Shown here piece by piece: positions 16,745-25,864 of a DNA stretch of 34,116 bases (positions are counted from its first letter, which is position 1; each line of letters begins with the position of its first letter). The position numbers were made by a program, and so were the translations under genes. The notes under the pieces are model-generated. The model was not told where the DNA came from. It saw only the letters and a list, made by a program, of their open reading frames with translations, and did no database searches. Origin of the DNA: Loktanella sp. UBA3435 (GTDB lineage Bacteria; Pseudomonadota; Alphaproteobacteria; Rhodobacterales; Rhodobacteraceae); contig DFSO01000094.1 of NCBI GenBank assembly GCA_002378665.1, positions 100,106 through 134,221 of the forward strand, written 5' to 3'.

Positions 16745-18105
16745 AGTGCCGCCAATCCCAAAAATGCAAAGAACCCAACGACATCAGTCACCGTCGTCAC
16801 AAATGCGCCCGACGCCAGTGCAGGGTCAACACCCACACGCTCCAACATCACGGGCACCATCGTGCCAGCCAACCCTGCGACGACCATATTGATCACCATC
16901 GCGACCCCAATCACGGCCCCTAGCATCGGCGAGCCAAACCAGAACACACCCACAAGCGCCATCACAACCGCAAAGACCAGGCCATTCAACAGGCCCACCA
17001 GCGCCTCGCGCCGAATAACCCGCCAGACGTTCGCGCCCGTCAAATCGCGTGTCGCAATCGCACGCACAGCCACGGTCAAGGATTGCGTGCCTGCATTCCC
17101 GCCCATCGATGCCACAATCGGCATCAGCACCGCCAAGGCCACCAAACTCTGGATCGTCCCTTCAAACAATGAGATCACCCCAGAGGCAAAAATCGCCGTC
17201 AACAAGTTCACCGCCAGCCAAGGAAAACGCTGCCTTGTTGTCTCAAGCACACGGTCAGACAGCGATCCTTCGCCAACACCGGCAAGACGCAGCAAATCCT
17301 CTTCGGCCTCTTCTTCCAAAAACGCCATCGCATCATCAATCGTAATCACACCAACGATGCGGTCGTCATCGTCGACAACGGGCGCGGTAATCATGTGATA
17401 GTGGTTGATCGCTTGCGCGACCTCCTCCACATCTTGCTCAACATGGAAGGTGCGGAAACTATCTTCCGCGATATCAACAAGCGGCACATTGCGGCGCGAC
17501 GACAAAAGCCGCCCAAGGGTCACATAGCCAACCGCCTTCATGCGCGGGTCGACCAGAATGATGTGGTAGAACTGATCTGGCAGTTCAATATCAGAACGTA
17601 AGAAATCAATCGCGTTGCCCACATTCCAATGCTCTGGCGCACGCACCAGCTCGGATTGCATGTGACGACCCGCGGATTCTTCTGGATAGGAAAGCGCCTG
17701 CTCAACAGCCACACGGTCGCCCGCATCCAAGGCGCCCAAAGCCGCCTCTTGCTGTACGTCGTCCAAATACTCAACAAGATCAACGACATCGTCGGTCTCA
17801 AGATCCCGGACAGCCTCGGCAAATTGCGCGGCATCAAGGCTCGCAATCACCTCATCGCGCAGACCCTCATCTAGCTCGGAAAGAATGTCACCATCCATCC
17901 CGCCCTTCCAGACATCCAGCAAATCGCGGCGGTCTTTGACGCTAATTTGCTCAATCAAGTGGGCAATATCGGCGGGGTGCAACGGGTCAAGAAGGGCTTC
18001 AATCGCCGCCGCGTCGCGGGCCTCAACCGCCGCCATGACATCCGCCAAAAGCCTATCGGTAATCCCGAATGCCTCGTCGTCAATCTCGTCAACTTGGTCT
18101 GACAT
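16732..18105 (-). CDS. mgtE: Magnesium transporter MgtE
   Basis: A 457-aa Mg2+ channel/transporter. Seen: an N-terminal acidic superhelical MgtE_N domain (residues ~20-130, with LLDPLHPADIAHLIEQI), a CBS pair at about 135-255 (DDDRIVGVITIDDAMAFLEE near 235), and a C-terminal membrane domain with five helices (SMGGNAGTQSLTVAVRAIA near 330). The cytoplasmic domains sense Mg2+ and close the pore when it is high. The start MSDQVDEIDDEAF at 18105 is chosen because AGGAGA lies just upstream; a longer frame to 18168 has no such site. It is divergent from guanine deaminase. Confidence 0.94.
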   Translation of the reverse strand: MSDQVDEIDDEAFGITDRLLADVMAAVEARDAAAIEALLDPLHPADIAHLIEQISVKDRRDLLDVWKGGMDGDILSELDEGLRDEVIASLDAAQFAEAVRDLETDDVVDLVEYLDDVQQEAALGALDAGDRVAVEQALSYPEESAGRHMQSELVRAPEHWNVGNAIDFLRSDIELPDQFYHIILVDPRMKAVGYVTLGRLLSSRRNVPLVDIAEDSFRTFHVEQDVEEVAQAINHYHMITAPVVDDDDRIVGVITIDDAMAFLEEEAEEDLLRLAGVGEGSLSDRVLETTRQRFPWLAVNLLTAIFASGVISLFEGTIQSLVALAVLMPIVASMGGNAGTQSLTVAVRAIATRDLTGANVWRVIRREALVGLLNGLVFAVVMALVGVFWFGSPMLGAVIGVAMVINMVVAGLAGTMVPVMLERVGVDPALASGAFVTTVTDVVGFFAFLGLAALWLL

Positions 18106-18129
18106 GGCATTCTCCTGTTCGCTTCGCGC

Positions 18130-18157
18130 ACCATAGCGGCTTGCCGTCGCGACACAA
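18130..18157 (-). promoter_or_regulatory. Possible mgtE promoter
   Basis: On the minus strand -35 TTGTGT (18157-18152), 16-nt spacer, -10 TATGGT (18135-18130), about 25 nt before the mgtE ATG. A motif match only. Confidence 0.4.
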
Positions 18158-18217
18158 GGAGAGCCCACCCGAATTTGACAATTTACAGCCCCCCATTTGA
18201 CAGTCTAAGCAAGGGTT

Positions 18218-19507
18218 ATGACAAAACACCTACTCCTTGGCCAAACCCTGCAATTCCACGCCAATCCGCTGCATGATGACTGGCAAAACGCCTGTACTGT
18301 CGATAGCGCAGGCGGCGTTTTGATCGAGGCTGGCCGGATCACTGCGGCAGGCAGCGGCGCCGATTTGCGCACCGCGCACCCTGACGCCACCGTCACCGAT
18401 TACGGCCAAAACCTCATTACCGCAGGCTTTGTTGACGCCCATATGCACTACCCGCAGACTGCAATGATCGCGAGTTGGGGCAAGCAGCTGATCGACTGGC
18501 TCAATACCTATACTTTCCCCGAGGAATCCCGCTTTGGTGATAAGGCTTATGCGGACATGATCGCAGGCCGCACCATGGACCTCGCACTCGCCCATGGCAC
18601 CACGACGCTGACCAGCTTTTGCACCATTCATCCAACAAGCGTTGACGCCTATTTCGAGGCCGCTGCCACCCGTAACATGGCTGTTGTTGGCGGCAAGACT
18701 TGTATGGATCGCAATGCGCCCGACACTTTGCGCGATACCGCCCAATCCGCCTATGATGACAGCAAGGCGCTTTTGGAAAAATGGCATGGGCGCGGTCGCG
18801 CGACCTATGCGATCACCCCGCGCTTCTCCCCGACTTCCACGCCTGATCAACTGAACGCTCTAGGCTCACTCTGGTCCGAGCACCCCGACTGCCTCATGCA
18901 AACGCACCTGTCTGAGCAACATGATGAAATCGCATGGGTGAAATCACTCTTCCCCACCGCACGCGACTACCTCGACACCTATGAATCACACGGGCTCTTG
19001 GGCGCACGCGGCCTTTACGGACACGCGATCCACTTGGAGCCGCGCGAAATTGACAGGCTCGCTGACGTCGGTGCCGCCCTTGTGCACTGCCCCACGTCAA
19101 ACACGTTCATCGGCTCAGGCTTGTTCGACACATTCGGCCTTGCGGCTCGGCATATCCGCACGGGGCTGGCCACTGATACAGGCGGCGGGTCGTCCTTTTC
19201 GATGCTACGCACGATGGCCGCCGCCTATGAGATCGGCCAACTCCGCGGCACGGCCCTGCACCCGTCGCAACTGATGTGGCTGGCCACCGAAGGATCGGCG
19301 CAAGCGCTTCATATGTCAGGACAAATAGGCCACCTAGGCGCTGGAGCAATGGCCGACATCATCGTACTCGACCTTGCCTCCACCCCCGCCATCGCACAGC
19401 GAAACGCCCGCGCCACCGATATCTGGGACGCGCTCTTCCCGACCATCATGATGGGCGATGATCGGGCAATTGCGGATGTTTGGGTGGCAGGTAAACCGAC
19501 AGCCTAG
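18218..19507 (+). CDS. guaD: Guanine deaminase
   Basis: A 429-aa zinc amidohydrolase converting guanine to xanthine in purine catabolism. Seen: the metal motif GFVDAHMHYPQ (H75, H77), the histidine motif MQTHLSEQHDE near residue 228, HAIHLE near 272, and the aspartate motif LATDTGGGSSFSMLRTM near 327. Length fits bacterial GuaD. The start MTKHLLLGQTLQ at 18218 follows an AAGG. Its last 4 bases overlap the convergent CAP-domain gene. An 8-oxoguanine deaminase lies one gene away on the other strand, so the locus handles normal and oxidised guanine. Confidence 0.93.
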   Translation: MTKHLLLGQTLQFHANPLHDDWQNACTVDSAGGVLIEAGRITAAGSGADLRTAHPDATVTDYGQNLITAGFVDAHMHYPQTAMIASWGKQLIDWLNTYTFPEESRFGDKAYADMIAGRTMDLALAHGTTTLTSFCTIHPTSVDAYFEAAATRNMAVVGGKTCMDRNAPDTLRDTAQSAYDDSKALLEKWHGRGRATYAITPRFSPTSTPDQLNALGSLWSEHPDCLMQTHLSEQHDEIAWVKSLFPTARDYLDTYESHGLLGARGLYGHAIHLEPREIDRLADVGAALVHCPTSNTFIGSGLFDTFGLAARHIRTGLATDTGGGSSFSMLRTMAAAYEIGQLRGTALHPSQLMWLATEGSAQALHMSGQIGHLGAGAMADIIVLDLASTPAIAQRNARATDIWDALFPTIMMGDDRAIADVWVAGKPTA

Positions 19508-19980
19508 CAGGGCGCGTAAAGCATCAAAACCCACATATCGCCCACATGGCCCAAGCCGTAGCTGGCCATTTTCGCGTTCTCCAAATTGCGGCGATGCGGG
19601 CCAGAAGCGAGCCAGCCCTCCAAGACCTCAGTCGAGGTTTTCTGCCCAAAAGCGATATTCTCACCCAAGCCACAGCTTGGCACGCCAACCGCTTGGGCGC
19701 GATCGCTCGCATTCAAACCTTCAGGTGTCTTGTGATCAAAATATCCACGCGCCTCCATGTCCGCGGCATGGGCCGTGGCCGCTCGGGTCAGTTCCGGACT
19801 TTGCGACAGGGCAGATAGCCCGACTTTCGCACGATGAGCATTCAAAAAGGTTTCAAATGTTTGGTCTGTTGCCTGCGCTGACGACAAAACACGGATTTCA
19901 CTCGCAGGCACCGTGACTGGTAAAGGAATGATAACTGGAAAACAGGCGCTTAGCGCCACAAAAGCCAGCAAAAACCGCAC
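19504..19980 (-). CDS. CAP/SCP-domain lipoprotein
   Basis: A 158-aa exported protein. Seen: a short signal peptide with lipobox LSAC (cysteine at residue 13), then a bacterial CAP (YkwD-like) domain with the conserved blocks FLNAHRAKVGLSALSQSPEL, ATAHAADMEARGYFDHKTPEG, CGLGENIAFGQ, and VLEGWLASGPHRRNLENAKM. The protein ends soon after the domain (LMLYAPC). It would sit in the periplasm on the outer or inner membrane. Function of bacterial CAP proteins is mostly unknown. It is tightly packed: its ATG ends next to the stop of the 8-oxoguanine deaminase gene (19981), with no gap, and it converges with guaD. Confidence 0.88.
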   Translation of the reverse strand: MRFLLAFVALSACFPVIIPLPVTVPASEIRVLSSAQATDQTFETFLNAHRAKVGLSALSQSPELTRAATAHAADMEARGYFDHKTPEGLNASDRAQAVGVPSCGLGENIAFGQKTSTEVLEGWLASGPHRRNLENAKMASYGLGHVGDMWVLMLYAPC

Positions 19981-21324
19981 TTACATCCGCTCCCAAAGCC
20001 GTTTCGCGAGGGTATTTTGCCGCGCAATCACCGAGCCGGTATCAATCGTGACCATCTGGCCACTTGCAACGATACGACGCCCCTCAACAAACAAATCGCG
20101 CACTTTGGATGGCCCCGCAAGAACCAAGGCGGCAGGATCCCAGCTGCCAGCACTCTCAATGCCGTTTGCATCCCAAACTGCAATATCCGCGCGTTTGCCA
20201 ACCGCAATCTCACCGCAATCATCACGGCCCAAGACCTGCGCACCACCACGCGTCGCGATCCACAAGGCCTCATCCGCAGACATCGCGTCCGCGCCATTTT
20301 GCACCCGCTGCAACAGCATGGTCTGACGCGCTTCGCCCATCAGATTGCCGATGTCATTGCTGGCCGATCCGTCAACACCAAGACCGACCTTCACACCCGC
20401 ATCGCGCATCTGGCGCACTGGCGCGATCCCGGAACCGAGACGGCAGTTCGAGCAAGGGCAATGGGCAACGCCTGTGCCAGATTTCGCAAACAGATCAATC
20501 TCTTGACCGTCCAGCTTTACGCAATGCGCATGCCAAACATCGTCGCCCGTCCAGCCCAAGTCCTCGGCATATTGCCCCGGACGGCAGCCGAATTTCTCAA
20601 GTGAATAAGCGATATCCTCGTCATTCTCGGCCAAATGCGTATGCAGCATCACGCCCTTATCACGCGCCAAAATCGCAGCATCGCGCATCAGGTCACGGCT
20701 GACGGAGAACGGCGAACAGGGGGCCACACCGACGCGCACCATCGCGCCCGCACGTGCATCATGGAACGCGTCGATCACGCGGATACAGTCCTCTAATATC
20801 GCGGCCTCTTTCTCGACCAAAGCGTCAGGCGGCAACCCGCCGTCGCTCTCGCCAATGCTCATCGCACCGCGCGTCGGATGGAACCGCAGACCAACATCCG
20901 CCGCTGCTGCGATCGTATCATCCAACCGCGATCCGTTGGGATAAAGATACAAATGATCCGATGTCATCGTGCAGCCCGAAAGTGCCAACTCCACCAACCC
21001 GACTTGGGCCGAAACAAACATCTCTTCGGGACCAAACCGCGACCAAATTGGATAGAGCGTCTGCAACCAGCCAAACAGCAAGGCATCCTGCCCGCCTGGA
21101 ACCGCACGTGTGAGCGTCTGGTAAAGGTGGTGGTGGGTATTCACCAATCCAGGGGTCAGAACACAGCCAGCGACATTCACACTCTCAGCGCCAGCGACCT
21201 GCAAATCAGGCCCAATCGCCGCGATCACGCCGCCAGCGATATGCACATCAACTCCCGTTAAACGGGATCGCTCATCGTCCATCGTCAGGACAACCTCAGC
21301 CCCTCGTAGAACCGTATCAACCAT
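19981..21324 (-). CDS. 8-oxoguanine deaminase
   Basis: A 447-aa amidohydrolase of the hydroxydechloroatrazine ethylaminohydrolase/8-oxoguanine deaminase group, producing urate from 8-oxoguanine. Seen: the metal motif GLVNTHHHLYQTLTRAVP (H64, H66), TMTSDHLYLYP near residue 120, MLHTHLAENDEDI near 227, AHCPCSNCRLGSG near 285, and the aspartate motif GLGVDGSASND near 313. The ATG at 21324 overlaps the hisN stop by 8 nt; the frame also has a TTG one codon earlier. Deamination of guanine derivatives by both this enzyme and GuaD nearby suggests a purine salvage or damage-clearance role. Confidence 0.88.
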   Translation of the reverse strand: MVDTVLRGAEVVLTMDDERSRLTGVDVHIAGGVIAAIGPDLQVAGAESVNVAGCVLTPGLVNTHHHLYQTLTRAVPGGQDALLFGWLQTLYPIWSRFGPEEMFVSAQVGLVELALSGCTMTSDHLYLYPNGSRLDDTIAAAADVGLRFHPTRGAMSIGESDGGLPPDALVEKEAAILEDCIRVIDAFHDARAGAMVRVGVAPCSPFSVSRDLMRDAAILARDKGVMLHTHLAENDEDIAYSLEKFGCRPGQYAEDLGWTGDDVWHAHCVKLDGQEIDLFAKSGTGVAHCPCSNCRLGSGIAPVRQMRDAGVKVGLGVDGSASNDIGNLMGEARQTMLLQRVQNGADAMSADEALWIATRGGAQVLGRDDCGEIAVGKRADIAVWDANGIESAGSWDPAALVLAGPSKVRDLFVEGRRIVASGQMVTIDTGSVIARQNTLAKRLWERM

Positions 21325-22132
21325 CAATCACATCCTGAAGTACCGCTAAGGCCACCGCGTGAATATCCGCATTGGCCGCCGCAATCACGCGGCCGCCATG
21401 ATGCGCCGCACCACCCTGCCAATTTGATACAACACCACCAGCCGCCTTGATCACGGCAATCGGCGCGTGCACATCGTAAGGCTGTAACCCTGCCTCGATC
21501 ACCAGATCAACTTGGCCCGCTGCAAGCAATGCGTAGCCATAGCAATCCATCCCATAACGGGTCAATTTGACAGCACTAGAAACGGCCTCAAATGCGCGGC
21601 GCTCCAATTTGCTGCCAACTTCTGGAAATGTCGAAAGCAACGTCGCCGTCGCAAAACTTGTACGCTTTCTTGTGGCCAATGGGGTGACGCCTGTCGGTCC
21701 GGTCACCTCGGCCACTCCAAACCCACCGACAAATCGCTCGCCAATATAGGGCTGGTCAATAATGCCAAAAACGGGTCCAGTCGCATCGGAAATAGCGATC
21801 AAAATACCCCAAGTCGGGGTGCCGCTGATATAGCCACGGGTTCCGTCGATTGGGTCTAATACCCATGTTAAACCAGAGGTACCAGCCTTTGTGCCGAACT
21901 CCTCGCCCAAGATGCCATCGCCAGGGCGCTCCACTGCCAAAATGGCACGCATCGCCTTTTCTGCAGCGCGATCCGCCTCGGTCACCGGGTCAAACAAGGC
22001 GTCTTGGGCAGATTTATCATCTGCGACAAGGCCTGGAACGCGGAACAAACGAAGCGTTTCTACGCGGGCCGCATCTGCGAGCAGATGCGCAACTCTGATC
22101 AATTCGGATTGGGTTGCTGCATCTACTGACAT
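21317..22132 (-). CDS. hisN: Histidinol-phosphatase, inositol monophosphatase family
   Basis: A 271-aa Mg2+-dependent phosphatase, probably removing phosphate from histidinol phosphate in histidine biosynthesis. Seen: GEEFG (76-80), the metal motif WVLDPIDGTRGYISG (90-104, with D93 and D96), and the second motif YDVHAPIAVIKAAGG near residue 232. The IMPase family is broad; the HisN assignment rests on overall resemblance (TPTWGILIAI, GFGVAEV). It is translationally coupled to the 8-oxoguanine deaminase gene by overlap. Inositol monophosphatase is the main alternative. Confidence 0.82.
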   Translation of the reverse strand: MSVDAATQSELIRVAHLLADAARVETLRLFRVPGLVADDKSAQDALFDPVTEADRAAEKAMRAILAVERPGDGILGEEFGTKAGTSGLTWVLDPIDGTRGYISGTPTWGILIAISDATGPVFGIIDQPYIGERFVGGFGVAEVTGPTGVTPLATRKRTSFATATLLSTFPEVGSKLERRAFEAVSSAVKLTRYGMDCYGYALLAAGQVDLVIEAGLQPYDVHAPIAVIKAAGGVVSNWQGGAAHHGGRVIAAANADIHAVALAVLQDVIDG

Positions 22133-22196
22133 TGTATCGCCCCGTTTATTTTGGTTTCTTATTCGGTAACGCGGGGCACGCTACATCGTCAAGCTG

Positions 22197-22568
22197 TTAG
22201 GCTGCTTCGCTTAACACGCGTGCCAAATCAAACAAGCGACGACGCTGGTTTTCAGGGATCGCGTAATAAGAGCGCAGCAAGTCGAGCGCCTCTTTGTCTG
22301 TCAAAACATCACCCGGCACATTGCCGTGTAGTGCTTCGCCCGCTTCAGCGGCATCCAAGCCCTCAAAGAAAAAAGACACAGGCACGTTCAACACATGCGC
22401 AATATCCCAAAGGCGAGACGCGCTGACGCGGTTCATGCCTGTTTCGTATTTTTGAATCTGCTGAAATTTAATTCCAACCGCTTCGGCCAATTGCTGTTGA
22501 GTCGTGCCATTCATCCAACGGCGCTGACGGATACGTTTACCAACATGGACGTCCACAAGATGTTTCAT
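22197..22568 (-). CDS. XRE-family transcriptional regulator
   Basis: A 123-aa regulator. Seen: an HTH_3 domain at about residues 9-65 (VGKRIRQRRWMNGTTQQQLA, then VGIKFQQIQKYETGMNRVSA), then a linker and a C-terminal helical part (DVLTDKEALDLLRSYYAI, then ENQRRRLFDLARVL). This layout is common for a small chromosomal SinR-like regulator family in alphaproteobacteria. The target is unknown. ATG 22568 has AAGGAAG upstream and a candidate promoter at 22586-22614. It is separated from hisN by about 64 nt. Confidence 0.88.
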   Translation of the reverse strand: MKHLVDVHVGKRIRQRRWMNGTTQQQLAEAVGIKFQQIQKYETGMNRVSASRLWDIAHVLNVPVSFFFEGLDAAEAGEALHGNVPGDVLTDKEALDLLRSYYAIPENQRRRLFDLARVLSEAA

Positions 22569-22585
22569 TCGGCTTCCTTACCTAA

Positions 22586-22614
22586 AATATTTACTCTGGT
22601 TGGACTGTGCTCAA
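22586..22614 (-). promoter_or_regulatory. Possible promoter of the XRE regulator
   Basis: On the minus strand -35 TTGAGC (22614-22609), 17-nt spacer, -10 AATATT (22591-22586), about 18 nt before the start codon. Confidence 0.4.
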
Positions 22615-22843
22615 TCAGCAAGACGTGCCAATTGAACGGCACTCGCCCAATCACCCGATGTCTTTCGCACTAGCCGCTAGAAACACGCAACGGTTGCAGT
22701 CACAGACCTACCCTTAAAGACAGGTCAAATCGTTAAAAACTCGCTCACGAAACCATTTTTGGGGTGACATTGCCCAAATTGGCCTACTAGAAAACACCAA
22801 CTTCTGCGGCATAAATGCGGCTAAATCAGTAGAAAGAATCAAT

Positions 22844-23803
22844 ATGCACGCCTTCCAAGTCACTGATTTCGATTGCAAACCAACCCTCAAAGATATCGCG
22901 ACTCCCGTCCCTGCGACAGGCGAAGTGTTGTTAAAGATTCATGCTTGCGGTCTAAATTTTGCAGATTTGCTGATGGCAAAGGGCACATATCAAGACACGC
23001 CGACGCCCCCCTTCACTCTGGGGATGGAGGTTTGCGGCACCGTTGTTAACGCTAACGATGACGTTAGGTCACCCGCTAAAGGAGAGCGGGTCGCGGTCTT
23101 TGGCGGCGATGGCGGCTTAGCCGAATACGGTGTTTTCCCTGCCGAAAACTGTGTCGTTGTGCCTGAAACCATGTCGTCTGAGGTCGCCGCAGGGTTCTTC
23201 GTGGCCTACGGCACATCCCACCTCGCACTGAGCGATCGCGCGCGCCTTCAGCCAGGCGAAACCCTCCTCGTCCTTGGGGCCGCTGGTGGCGTTGGCCTCA
23301 CCGCCGTTGAGATCGGAAAGGCCATGGGCGCCACTGTCATTGCTGTCGCACGTGGCCCCGAAAAGCTCGGTATTGCAAAGGCCGCAGGTGCCGACCACCT
23401 GATCGATAGCGAAACGGCCGACATCACAGATGCCGTCAAAGCGCTAGGTGGCGCCGACGTCGTTTATGATCCCGTGGGTGGTGCAGGTTTCACCGCCGCC
23501 ATGCGCGCCACCAACCGCAAAGGCCGCATCATCGTCATCGGTTTTGCGAGCGGCGACGTGCCTCCCATCCCCGCCAACATCATCCTTGTGAAAAACATCG
23601 ACGTGCTGGGGTTCTACTGGGGCGGCTACCTGAAATTCAGGCCCGATCTGGTGATGAAAAGCATCCGCGAATTGATGGACATGCACGCAGCAGGCAAACT
23701 GCACCCGCACATCAGCCACACCCTCTCCCTCGACCAAGCCGCCGACGCGCTCGACCTGCTCGCGACCCGCAAATCGACAGGTAAAGTGGTCGTCACGCCA
23801 TAA
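22844..23803 (+). CDS. NADPH:quinone oxidoreductase family protein (zinc-free MDR)
   Basis: A 319-aa medium-chain dehydrogenase/reductase. Seen: the GroES-like N half (residues 1-120, with GLNFADLLMAKGTY near 38) and a Rossmann half with the NADP motif VLGAAGGVGLTAVEIG near 145-160. It lacks the zinc ligands of alcohol dehydrogenases, as expected for QOR-type enzymes. Likely role: one- or two-electron reduction of quinones or enones; the substrate is not determinable. The 275 bp upstream hold no other gene. Its end overlaps the convergent LysR gene by 11 nt. Confidence 0.88.
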   Translation: MHAFQVTDFDCKPTLKDIATPVPATGEVLLKIHACGLNFADLLMAKGTYQDTPTPPFTLGMEVCGTVVNANDDVRSPAKGERVAVFGGDGGLAEYGVFPAENCVVVPETMSSEVAAGFFVAYGTSHLALSDRARLQPGETLLVLGAAGGVGLTAVEIGKAMGATVIAVARGPEKLGIAKAAGADHLIDSETADITDAVKALGGADVVYDPVGGAGFTAAMRATNRKGRIIVIGFASGDVPPIPANIILVKNIDVLGFYWGGYLKFRPDLVMKSIRELMDMHAAGKLHPHISHTLSLDQAADALDLLATRKSTGKVVVTP

Positions 23804-24665
23804 CCGTCGCAGGCGCCTTGCGATAGGCACTACGGATCATTTCGGCGAGGTCGGGCAGCACAGGGCCAACCGATTGATCTGACATATAAAGATTCACGTT
23901 CATCGCAAGTAAACTGGGCAATGCGCCGCCATGGTCGATCGGCTCGACATAGCGCGGCTCTGTGCCCTCTAGCATCGTATGTACGGCCAAATCCGCGCTC
24001 ACGGTCGCCTCAACAGCCCGCGAGTTATCGGTCTCGACGGCCATCTCCCACGGTATTCCCGCCTCATCCAAACGGCGCTGCGCGAATTGACGAAACGCGC
24101 AGCGGTGCTCGTGAGCCAACCGTAGCGGCCGACGTTTCCACGCCTGCCCGTTCGGCGCACCAACCCACAAAAGCGGGATACTCGCCATCGTCTCGCCGCC
24201 CTTTTGCACGCCGTCCTCTGTCGTCAGGATCAAATCCATCTGGCCGCGCGAAAATTCGTCCAGCAAGCCGTTGGTGAACGACGACACCAGATGCACCTTT
24301 ACGCGCGGGTAAGCGGCGGCAAAGCGTTGCAAAACACCAGGGATCACGGGGTAAATAATGTCATGCGGCACGCCCAAGGTGATCTCGCCCTCATATTCCA
24401 CTGCCGTGAGTTTTCCGTAAGCCTCGTCATTGAGCGCCAGCATACGTCGCGCATAAGACACCAATTGCTCGCCCGCGGGGGTCAAGCCAATCGTGCGGGC
24501 CGAACGATCCAAAAGCGCGACGTTCAGGCTCTCTTCCAACCGCTTCAACTGCATCGACACTGCAGATTGGGTCAGGTTTAAAAACCCAGCCGCCTTGGTC
24601 ACGCCGCCACTATCAGCAACAGCCACAAAGGACCGGAGCGCGGTCATATCCAAATTTCGAGCCAT
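23793..24665 (-). CDS. LysR-family transcriptional regulator
   Basis: A 290-aa regulator. Seen: the winged helix-turn-helix at residues 1-60 (MTALRSFVAVADSGGVTKAA, then NLTQSAVSMQLKRLEESL) and a substrate-binding domain from about residue 90 (GEITLGVPHDIIYPVIPGVL). It diverges from the DUF1127 gene, with 116 bp between the starts, and converges with the quinone oxidoreductase. LysR regulators often control a divergent neighbour, so the small DUF1127 gene is the first candidate target. No clear T-N11-A site was picked out by eye. Confidence 0.9.
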   Translation of the reverse strand: MARNLDMTALRSFVAVADSGGVTKAAGFLNLTQSAVSMQLKRLEESLNVALLDRSARTIGLTPAGEQLVSYARRMLALNDEAYGKLTAVEYEGEITLGVPHDIIYPVIPGVLQRFAAAYPRVKVHLVSSFTNGLLDEFSRGQMDLILTTEDGVQKGGETMASIPLLWVGAPNGQAWKRRPLRLAHEHRCAFRQFAQRRLDEAGIPWEMAVETDNSRAVEATVSADLAVHTMLEGTEPRYVEPIDHGGALPSLLAMNVNLYMSDQSVGPVLPDLAEMIRSAYRKAPATVMA

Positions 24666-24781
24666 ATCACATTCCTTGATACGTCAACCGCCAATCATTC
24701 ATTTTACTTATGCCACAACCTCCCCCATACATCAAGCATCGGAATGATAACGAGATAAAGCATCACAAAAGGAACTATGTC

Positions 24782-24991
24782 ATGACACTCGCGCAAACCA
24801 ACTGCATCCCCCACCGCAAGCCACGCACCCTATCAGCAATCCTGATCACATGGATCGCCCTCGCCCGCCAGCGCCGCGCCTTGGCCTCCCTCTCCGACGC
24901 ACAACGCGACGACATCGGCATCAGCACCCAAGAGGCCAAAAAAGAGGCAAATCGGGCATTTTGGGATGTGCCAACCCATTGGCGCAGCTAA
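24782..24991 (+). CDS. DUF1127 small protein
   Basis: A 69-aa protein with the DUF1127 core near residues 26-62 (ARQRRALASLSDAQRDDIGI), a short hydrophobic segment before it, and a C terminus ending WDVPTHWRS. ATG 24782 is chosen over longer frames because AAAAGGAAC lies upstream and the family is small. Arginine-rich DUF1127 proteins in alphaproteobacteria are linked with phosphate, carbon or stress control and some act through RNA; none of that can be shown here. It is divergent from the LysR regulator and 126 nt before the Bax inhibitor-like gene. Confidence 0.82.
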   Translation: MTLAQTNCIPHRKPRTLSAILITWIALARQRRALASLSDAQRDDIGISTQEAKKEANRAFWDVPTHWRS

Positions 24992-25038
24992 ATCCGACAA
25001 TTCTGCTCATATTCATACAATTCTAACGCCTTGCGGCC

Positions 25039-25067
25039 TTGATTTCTCGCGCCCCTCTGCCAATATT
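25039..25067 (+). promoter_or_regulatory. Possible promoter of the Bax inhibitor-1-like gene
   Basis: TTGATT (25039-25044), 17-nt spacer, AATATT (25062-25067). A small stem-loop GGTGCC/GGCGCC and a T-run follow in the leader before the GGAGG site. Confidence 0.35.
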
Positions 25068-25117
25068 CAACCCAAGGTGCCATTCAAGGCGCCACAGAGT
25101 TTTTTTGGAGGTCCGTA

Positions 25118-25837
25118 ATGGCTCAATTTGATACCATCCGCACATCCGGTGCCGTGCGCACCGCTGAGATTGACGAGGGCCTGCGCGCCCATATGAACAA
25201 GGTCTACGGCACAATGTCCGTGGGCTTGCTTTTGACATTCGCGGCCGCTTGGGCCGTGGGCAATAACGCGGCGATGATGCAGTCTCTCTTCACAGGGTTC
25301 ACCCGTTATATCGTGATGTTTGCACCGCTGATTATGGTTTTCGCCTTCGGCGCAATGATTAACAAACTGTCCGCCGCTGGCGCACAGCTGTTCTTCTACG
25401 CCTTCTCCGCCGTCATGGGCATCTCGATCTCCTACATCTTCGCAATGTACACAGGTGTTTCCGTCGCACAGACATTCCTCGTGACATCCATCGCCTTCGC
25501 AGGCTTGTCGCTTTACGGCTACACCACAAAGAAAGACATCTCCGCATGGGGCTCGTTCCTCATCATGGGCGTGATCGGCCTGATCGTGGCAAGCATCGTG
25601 AACATCTGGCTGCAATCCTCGGCGCTACACTTCGCAGTCTCCGCAGTTGGTGTTCTGATCTTCGCGGGCCTCACAGCCTACGACACACAAAAGATCAAGA
25701 ATGACTACGTTGCACACGCTGCACATGGCGATAGCGAATGGCTCGGCAAAGCGGCCATCATGGGCGCGCTGAACCTCTACCTCGACTTCATCAACATGTT
25801 CATGTTCTTGCTCTCGTTCTTAGGTAACCGCGAATAA
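25118..25837 (+). CDS. Bax inhibitor-1/YccA family membrane protein
   Basis: A 239-aa inner-membrane protein with seven predicted helices after a 30-residue cytoplasmic N terminus. Family features are seen in NKVYGTMSVGLLLTFAAAW near residue 27, YAFSAVMGISIS near 95, GLSLYGYTTKKDIS near 130-143 and the C-terminal GLTAYDTQKIK with NLYLDFINMFMFLL. Relatives include E. coli YccA, which modulates FtsH, and YbhL. A GGAGG ribosome-binding site precedes ATG 25118. A perfect intrinsic terminator follows the gene. Confidence 0.93.
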   Translation: MAQFDTIRTSGAVRTAEIDEGLRAHMNKVYGTMSVGLLLTFAAAWAVGNNAAMMQSLFTGFTRYIVMFAPLIMVFAFGAMINKLSAAGAQLFFYAFSAVMGISISYIFAMYTGVSVAQTFLVTSIAFAGLSLYGYTTKKDISAWGSFLIMGVIGLIVASIVNIWLQSSALHFAVSAVGVLIFAGLTAYDTQKIKNDYVAHAAHGDSEWLGKAAIMGALNLYLDFINMFMFLLSFLGNRE

Positions 25838-25864
25838 GACAAACGCAGAAATTCTGCTAAGATC

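Noticed and set aside
18175..18202. Two perfect TTGACA hexamers 22 bp apart before guanine deaminase, as promoters
   Set aside because: Neither has a usable -10 at 16-18 bp; the second would place its -10 beyond the start codon. They could still be a regulator's direct repeat.
25067..25615. A 182-codon minus-strand frame opposite the Bax inhibitor-1-like gene
   Set aside because: The translation is cysteine/histidine-rich without domain character, and the plus-strand gene is clearly real.
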